Shown: positions 58,451 to 64,000 of the stretch, piece by piece
Layout: each line of letters opens with the position of its first letter
How positions within the stretch are numbered: position 1 is the first letter of the stretch
Assembly: GCA_021229015.1 (NCBI GenBank)
Contig: CM037777.1
Coordinates: forward strand, 58,807,054-58,871,053
Source: Solen grandis
Lineage: Eukaryota > Mollusca > Bivalvia > Adapedonta > Solenidae
DNA length: 64,000 bases
Direction of reading: 5' to 3'
Notes under the pieces: generated by a model
What the model saw: only the letters and a program-made list of their open reading frames with translations
What the model was told of the DNA's origin: nothing
Database searches by the model: none
Program-made: the position numbers and the translations under genes

Positions 58451-59248
58451 ATATGAATCCCACACATAAATATGGGGGGAGACATAATTCTGAATATATG
58501 TACCAGAAGAGAAGAATTTTTTAATTTTCTATATAGATAATATAAGGAAACTAGACGACCCCCTATGTGATTCATTTTTCAAGGGATCAACTTTATTTTA
58601 ACAATTATGGTAGACAGACATGAGGTGACCATTAAAGTTTGTGTCAAATAAAATAAAATTCTGACCATTGGTTTCACAGTTGAAGAGTTTTGAAATTTCT
58701 ATGTAGAGCATATAAGGAAACTGGCTGACTCCCAAGGGGCTTCATTTATTTAGGGATCACCTTCATTTTAACAATTATGGTAGACATTCATGAGGAGACC
58801 ATAATAATTATGTGCTAAATTAAATTAAATTCTGACCATTGGCTTCATAGAAGAAGAATTTTGAAATTTTCTATATATAGTATATAAGGAAATTAGCCAA
58901 CCTAAAGGCCCCATTTTTTATGGGATAAACTTAATTTTAACAATTATGCTAGAACACTATGAGGTGATCATTTGTGCTGAAAGAAATTAAATTCTGACCA
59001 ATGGTCTTAGAGGAGAATTTAAAGTAAAATTATGTTGGTTGCCATGGCAACCAGAGTTCTGCATGGATCAAGTTTATTTTACTAACTTTTATGGAAGTTC
59101 ACTCAATGATACATGCCAAATTTAATCAATTTTTATGCAGCAGGTTCAGAGGAGGTGTTGTTTAAAGTAAATTGTTGACGATGCACGATGAAGGACGCAG
59201 GGTGATTCTAATAGCTCACCTTGAGCACGTTGTGCTCTGGTGAGCTAA
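58451..59248 (+). mobile_element. hairpin-family element, 3' end (second block)
   Basis: Same as 45,951-46,741 but with the terminal hairpin complete: TAGCTCACCTTGAGCAC and GTGCTCTGGTGAGCTA at 59,212-59,248. The palindrome GTTGCCATGGCAAC is at about 59,037. Confidence 0.65.
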
Positions 59249-59636
59249 AACTGAGCTGTCATTTTTTGCCATAACGTCTTAAACTTTATACCAATGGAAT
59301 TGGAAAATGTAGAAACCAGATCAAACCCTACTATATGTTATGCTTTAACTTGAATCCAGACTGATACATTACAGACATAAGTTCTACTAGTATTTCTTAA
59401 TTTACAAAGCACAGGAAATGTTTGAAATTTAAGGTATGCAGATAACATCAATTCTGAGAAACAGCAATGTGTCTTCTATTTAGAAAATCGGTCAAACTGA
59501 TTATTGATCTATTATCTACATGTAATTGATTTGGACCTCTTATTATTATTATTATTAATCCTCTAATTACAGCAGATTCCCATCATTAGCGTTATATAGT
59601 GTACAATATTCAAAGAGGCAAAGCCCTTGAACTCAC

Positions 59637-59750
59637 CTAACTGTTTCTGTCTGTCTGAGGCATGTTTCAGGGGCATACAAACAGGGCAGTTCTGCCTCGT
59701 GCAGTTCTTCCAGTGGGTGATGATTTGTCTTGACGATGCACAGTGAACAA
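59637..59750 (-). CDS. CREBBP/EP300 homologue: CBP/p300 TAZ1 domain, C-terminal exon
   Basis: The minus-strand exon of 114 bp lies between the acceptor TTTGTTACAG and the donor GTGAGT (both phase 1). It encodes [24 protein letters not shown], then [12 protein letters not shown]. This is the end of the TAZ1 (CH1) zinc finger of the nuclear lysine acetyltransferase CBP/p300, which binds activators such as HIF-1 and CITED2. Zinc ligands seen: Cys closing site 2 (V-H-C) and H-x3-C-x4-C-x2-C of site 3. The exon joins the one at 60,331-60,589 in frame, with an Ile codon made across the junction. KIX, bromodomain and HAT exons should lie further left on this strand but are not in the window. Confidence 0.95.
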
Positions 59751-60330
59751 CTGTAACAAACACACAAATTTAACTATTATCCAACATACCTTATATAATG
59801 TATCCAGTTTTATTGTTGTTGTTTTTGGCTTTTCTGTACTAAATTTCGCCCATTCTCCCCACACAAAAGCATGTTTTCCCCCTATTTCCCTCCTACTGTT
59901 ATTTCAAAAGAATAATTGACCTGTAATGAAAGCTAACTACAGTACATGTAAATAGTTTTTACATCGCTGCAACACTGAAGTTAGTGAATACTGACATAGA
60001 TATGCACATTATTGTTCCCCTATCAGATGCCCTCCACCAATGACCTATAATAATATAGCTCTTTGATTCCACCATTCTCCTTAAAGTGGAAAAAAAACAC
60101 ACTGGACTATCATTCAACACATCTCATAAACCATATCAACACACACTTCATATAGCTTATCATCCAGATTAGGACAGTCAACCATAAAATATGTTGCCAC
60201 TGTACTCCACAATATGACCTACCATTTCCAGAGTTTGACTGAGTTTCTTTCATTTTTTATAAGAACTAGTGACAAGATACACAATTGAACAGTGGAATTA
60301 AATAATGTAACGTTAAAAGGAATGGCTCAC
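59751..60330 (-). other. intron of the CBP/p300 gene
   Basis: It starts (minus strand) with GTGAGC at 60,330 and ends with TTTGTTACAG at 59,751. No other feature. Confidence 0.8.
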
Positions 60331-60589
60331 TTTGACAGGATTTCCCAGCAATACAGGTAGTCATATGATTCAGTACATTCTTCATGGTGCGACAGTGGAG
60401 CAGGGTGCACTCCTTACCAATGGTCTGCTCCAGCCGCTGACACTTGTGTGCATGCAGCAACAGCACCAACTGTTGTTGTATCAACCTCCCTATCTCCTGG
60501 TGAGCAAACAGGGGCTGGCCAGGGGCAGGTACAAATATACCAGGTACACTTGTGCGAGGCATGGCCTGGTTTTGTATCGGCTGTGGCTG
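60331..60589 (-). CDS. CREBBP/EP300 homologue: CBP/p300 TAZ1 domain, N-terminal exon
   Basis: This minus-strand exon of 259 bp enters in phase 0 after the acceptor GACCTAG and ends in phase 1 before GTGAGC. An AG six bases earlier (TTGACAG) would put an in-frame TAG after one codon, so the later AG is chosen. It encodes a Gln/Pro-rich linker (Q-P-Q-P-I-Q-N-Q) and about 70 residues of linker plus TAZ1: [39 protein letters not shown] and A-G-K-S-C-Q. Site 1 ligands (H, C, C, C) and three of site 2 are here, the fourth is on the next exon, so all twelve zinc ligands are present. The Leu-Gln helix and spacing match human CBP. Confidence 0.95.
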
Positions 60590-62040
60590 CTAGGTCTGTC
60601 AATACACAAGGCAATGAAATATACTTTTTTATTTTTCCAAGTGGAATATATTCTTTTAAAACTGTTATCAATCCCACTGACAGTTCTTGGATTTGATCAG
60701 TAATTATCCCTCTGGAAAAGTTTGAATGCAACATTCAAATGAAAGGGAATCTCCGCCATGATTGTCTATAATCCAACTTCTTAGTTCTGTATTCCAACCG
60801 CTATGTTAAAACATCTGAGGGCTATGTTCTAAGTTTGATGTGTTTCAACCGCTACGTTAAAACATCTGAGGGCTATGTTCTAAGTTTGATTTGTTTCAAC
60901 CGCTACGTTTAAACATCGGAGGACTATGTTCTAAGTAATACTTTTTATGTGCTTAATTCAAATGTTGGAAGAGTTATATGCTTCTAGATCCTAACCTACA
61001 TGATATTTTGATACAGTGTGCCATATTTATCAATATAATGTAAACAAGAAAACAATCAATTTTCGTTTTCTTATGTTATGTGTAAATACTATTTATAGAA
61101 CATCAGGATCTCCTTCTGCCTTGTCAAATGTGTTTGATTCCTTCGCTTGTGTCATATGTACAGGTAAAGTTACGATTTATTTTGTTGTGTATTACATAAA
61201 ATATATTTCCACCTGCCGATGTACCGACAATAAGATAATTTTAAGTTTTCAAGATGCTTTTTACTCTTATATTAATCCTTTTTTGTCTGAACACATTTCA
61301 ATAAAGGTCTTTGAATGAACATTTCACTAAGGTTCAAATATGATTATACTTCCTTTAAGTTAGATTGGAAAAATATTTTGCACCAAAGTATACCAGAGAC
61401 ATTACCCCTTTACCTTAGAGTCTTGAAACTCCGCAATCTCCAAAGAGATTATGATAATGGAAAATAAATTATATGATGATAATGAATTATTATTTGAGTT
61501 CAGTCCTGTTACAGTGTTCTTTGGATGCTGTAAAAACACAGTATATGAATCATATATTGGTCACAATGATGTAAGTATATAAGTACATTGTAACATTGCT
61601 AATTAAAATTCCATTTGTGGTGATCATTTGCAAAGATACATATAACAATATCAGCAATATTGAGAATGAACACATTCTTCAGCTACTGTCATGTAGTTTC
61701 TCAATCATTTTGAATTCTTAATTAAAAGTACAGATTGATAAGAGTTCACTGAACTTTGGAATTTAACAGAATTAACATTTTATAAAATGATGGCTTTACA
61801 TAAAATATACAGGTAAGGCTAAAGTAAATCTCATTTCAGTTTAACTATAACAATAAATATATAAAATGAAAGAAAAAAAGAAAGTACCATAAAAATAATT
61901 GAACGAAAGTAAATGATAATGTTATTTTTTTCCTTGATAAAATAAGGTAATAAAATTTACATTTATATTCTTATTAGATTATTATTATACTGTTATACCT
62001 ATTCTACCTATTCTACAATGAGCCATTCGCAGCACAACAT
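60590..62040 (-). other. probable upstream intron of the CBP/p300 gene
   Basis: Sequence 5' of the TAZ1 exon on the minus strand. No further CBP exon is recognised. It contains a three-unit 65-bp repeat (60,793-60,937). A plus-strand frame at 61,016-61,318 with AATAAA near 61,300 shows no family and is not called. Confidence 0.5.
60793..60937. repeat. 65-bp tandem repeat, ~2.3 units
   Basis: CAACCGCTA(T/C)GTTAAAACATC and GGGCTATGTTCTAAGT recur at about 60,797, 60,847 and 60,898 with spacing near 50 bp between shared landmarks. A local tandem duplication within the intron. Confidence 0.7.
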
Positions 62041-62047
62041 GCTAATT

Positions 62048-63110
62048 TTAGCCTGATGCCTATTGATCAATCTGCATCAGGCTAATTCCAGTGAGCATCA
62101 TGCTCTAATGTTTTTGCATATATGAAAGGGTCTTTATTTTGTCAAGTGACCCATAGGGTGGGACCAATTTATACCCAAAAGCCATGTTAAACAACTTGGT
62201 TCAGGTCCAGAAGGTCGTGTTACATACTAAATATCTAAACCATGATCTTGTGGTTTCTGACAAGATCTTTTAAAGATTCTCCAATATAAGTCTATGTAAA
62301 ATCAAGTGACCACTGGGGCGGGGCCAATTTTGACCCCAAGGCAATGATTTGAAGACACTTTGTAGATGTCTATAAAGCCATGTTACACACCAAATATCTA
62401 AATTCAAGGCATTGCGGTTTCTGACAAGAAGATTTTTCTAGATTTTCCTGTATAAGCCTATGTGAAATAATGTGACCTCTTGGACGAGGCTAACTGTGAC
62501 CCCAGTGTCATGATTTGAACAAACTTGGTAGAGGTCCACTAGACAATGCTACACACCAAATATCTAAATTTCGGACCTTGTGGTTTCTGACAAGATTTTT
62601 TCTATATTTTCCTATATAAGCCTATGTAAAATCAAGTGACCTCTGCGTGGGGCCAATTTTGACCTCAGGGCCATGATTTGATCAAACTTGGTAGATGTCT
62701 ATAAGGCCATGTTACACACCAAATATTTAAACTCCAGGCCTTGTGGTTTCATTATGAGAACATTATTTTTAAATTTTCTTATATAAGACTATGTAAAATA
62801 AAGTGACCCCTTGGGCGGTGCCAATTTTGACCCCAGGTTCATGATTAAAATAAAGTTGGTAGATGTCCAATAGACAATGCTACACACAAAATATCTAAGC
62901 TCTAGGCCCTGCAGTTTTACAGAAGAAGATTTCCAAAGATTGCATATTTAATATCTATTTTTAACTCCTGTGGCCTACTTTTTCAACCAATCAACATGCA
63001 TGATAATCATTGATCGAGCATTATGCTCGTTGAGCGAGCATGATGCTCACTGAACAATCGTCCGACCCAGCATCATGCTCATTTCATTGAGCATGATGCT
63101 TGATCGGCAA
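62048..63110 (+). mobile_element. divergent hairpin-ended element with ~165-bp units
   Basis: It opens with a 12-bp stem hairpin, TTAGCCTGATGC (62,048-62,059) and GCATCAGGCTAA (62,074-62,085). Five diverged units (landmarks CAAGTGACC, GGGGCCAATTTTGACC, ACACACCAAATATCTAAA) and a tail GCAGTTTTACAGAAGAAGATT follow, the last matching the tail of 22,261-23,823. It closes with several GAGCATNATGCTC hairpins at 63,015-63,105. It is an older or different subfamily of the same type. Confidence 0.6.
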
Positions 63111-63285
63111 TAAAGGTCATAATTGTTGGTACTGGTTGTCACGCCTCCCGTAGGGGATAGCGCCAAATCGAAAGCAGAGCGATATCACAAAATTGTGAAC
63201 TAGCTAGATTAATTGGTATTGCCAAGTATCAAAGAATCACCATTGAACAATATATTTACTTCATGACTATCCTAAAATTTATACA
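63111..63285. other. short unique stretch, nothing recognised
   Basis: No reading frame or repeat identified. Confidence 0.4.
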
Positions 63286-64000
63286 AGAGGGCCATAGAGG
63301 CCCTTGATCGCTCACTTGGATATAGGGTTACTCAAGGAACATCTGTACTAAATCATTTTGAAATTTGGCCAGTAGTTTTGAAGGAGATAATTTCATATTT
63401 CCTTTCTTTCCGTTGTGACGGCAAACAGAGTTCTATATGGATCAAGTTCATTTAAGCAACTTCTGTAAAGGTTCACCCAAGGATCATCCCTGCCAAGTTT
63501 AATCAAATTTTGTCTAGTGGTTTCAGGAGATGCTGTTTAAAGTTTTCTCTCTATATATTTAGTTCAAATTAGCCCTGCCCCTGGTGGCCATGTTTTTTTT
63601 TTACAGATCTGAATAATTTTAGCAATCTTGGTAGAGGGGTTACCCAAAGAACACCAGTCCTGTACTTAAATATTTTGAAATCTGGCCAGTAGTATTGAGG
63701 GAGATGATTTTTAATGAAGTTTTCATTTTTTTTTCTTTCTGTTGTCATGGCAACCAGAGTTCTATATGGATCAAGTTTATTTTAGCAACTTTTGTGAAGG
63801 TTCACCCAAGGATCTTCCCTGCCAAGTTTTATTAAATTCTATCCAGCGGTTTTAGAGAAGATGTCGTTTAAATTTTACACTATACATGTATACATATAAG
63901 GCAAATTAGTTCCCGCCCCTGGCGGCCATGTTTTCTTACGGATCGGAATAATTTTAACAATCTTGGTAGAGGGTTACCCAAGGAATATCTGTACTAAAAC
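63286..64000 (+). mobile_element. hairpin-family element, 5' part, running off the window
   Basis: The terminus AAGAGGGCCATAGAGGCCC (hairpin GGGCCAT/AGGCCC at 63,289-63,303) is followed by TTGATCGCTCACTTGG. It has loose ~300-bp repeats with TCTATATGGATCAAGTT, GGTTCACCCAAGGATC and GCGGCCATGTTTT. No satellite of the 165-bp type. It is the forward-oriented relative of 27,001-27,695. Confidence 0.65.

Larger units (their letters stand above)
47101..59514 (+). repeat. second copy of the 34,808-47,000 block
   Basis: The whole stretch is collinear with 34,808-47,000 at very high identity. Length differs through satellite unit number, homopolymer length and a handful of 20-130-bp indels. Its internal features are listed separately. 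Confidence 0.9.

Noticed and set aside
61016..61318. 100-codon plus-strand frame with nearby AATAAA
   Set aside because: No recognisable domain, lies in the presumed CBP intron, and the composition is that of AT-rich non-coding DNA.

Overview
This is a eukaryotic genomic window: AT-rich, almost free of long reading frames, full of introns, microsatellites, homopolymers and decayed transposable elements, with two 100-N scaffold gaps. The repeat content (tRNA-derived SINE heads, hairpin-ended elements with ~165-bp internal satellites like the bivalve 'pearl'/HINE group, many small DNA transposons) together with an animal CBP/p300 TAZ1 domain suggests a mollusc, most likely a bivalve. The species is not identified. 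There are no bacterial operons, CRISPR arrays or ribosome binding sites.

Layout. (1) 1-27,000: a tandem array of a ~10.5-12.5 kb gene unit. The window holds the 3' end of a first unit (1-3,530), a complete but error-laden second unit (~3,540-16,440) and a third unit (~16,440-27,000). Each unit runs: CpG-bearing TATA-less promoter and 5' exon; introns with a GACAAA-rich satellite; a symmetric exon with a PWWP-like segment; an exon of acidic 24-residue repeats; an exon with a basic nuclear-localisation-like run and the start of a W-T-x-D-E-E-D motif; a hairpin-ended element with a 165-bp satellite; the C-terminal 50 codons; a ~1.9-kb 3' tail with AATAAA; and a GGGGAAAAAACTGAC array. The element sits exactly where the conserved C-terminal reading frame is broken, so the gene is probably truncated or pseudogenised in every copy.

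(2) 27,000-32,320: a further hairpin-element fragment, gap 1, SINE pieces and a 42-bp minisatellite that appears to have grown out of an internal SINE segment.

(3) 32,320-59,514: a transposon nest. A ~2.8-kb element (A) is followed 1.65 kb later by an inverted copy (B). Each contains a smaller TIR element (D), and B sits inside a third element (C) whose ends carry clusters of GACGATGTGAACC. Downstream lie a decayed non-LTR retrotransposon broken by a satellite-bearing TIR element and more hairpin elements. Nearly this whole block (34,808-47,000) is repeated at 47,101-59,514, immediately after gap 2, which looks like two haplotypes placed in tandem.

(4) 59,515-64,000: the only convincing conserved host gene. 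Two minus-strand exons encode the complete TAZ1 zinc finger of a CBP/p300 acetyltransferase; they are followed to the right by intronic sequence and two more hairpin-family elements.

The genes seen do not form a pathway. The window mainly records repeat expansion and transposon insertion around a duplicated putative chromatin gene and one part of a transcriptional co-activator gene. About 3.6-18 kb, and less severely 19-21.5 kb, carries dense single-base indels relative to its sister copies, typical of unpolished long reads, so reading frames there should not be trusted base by base.
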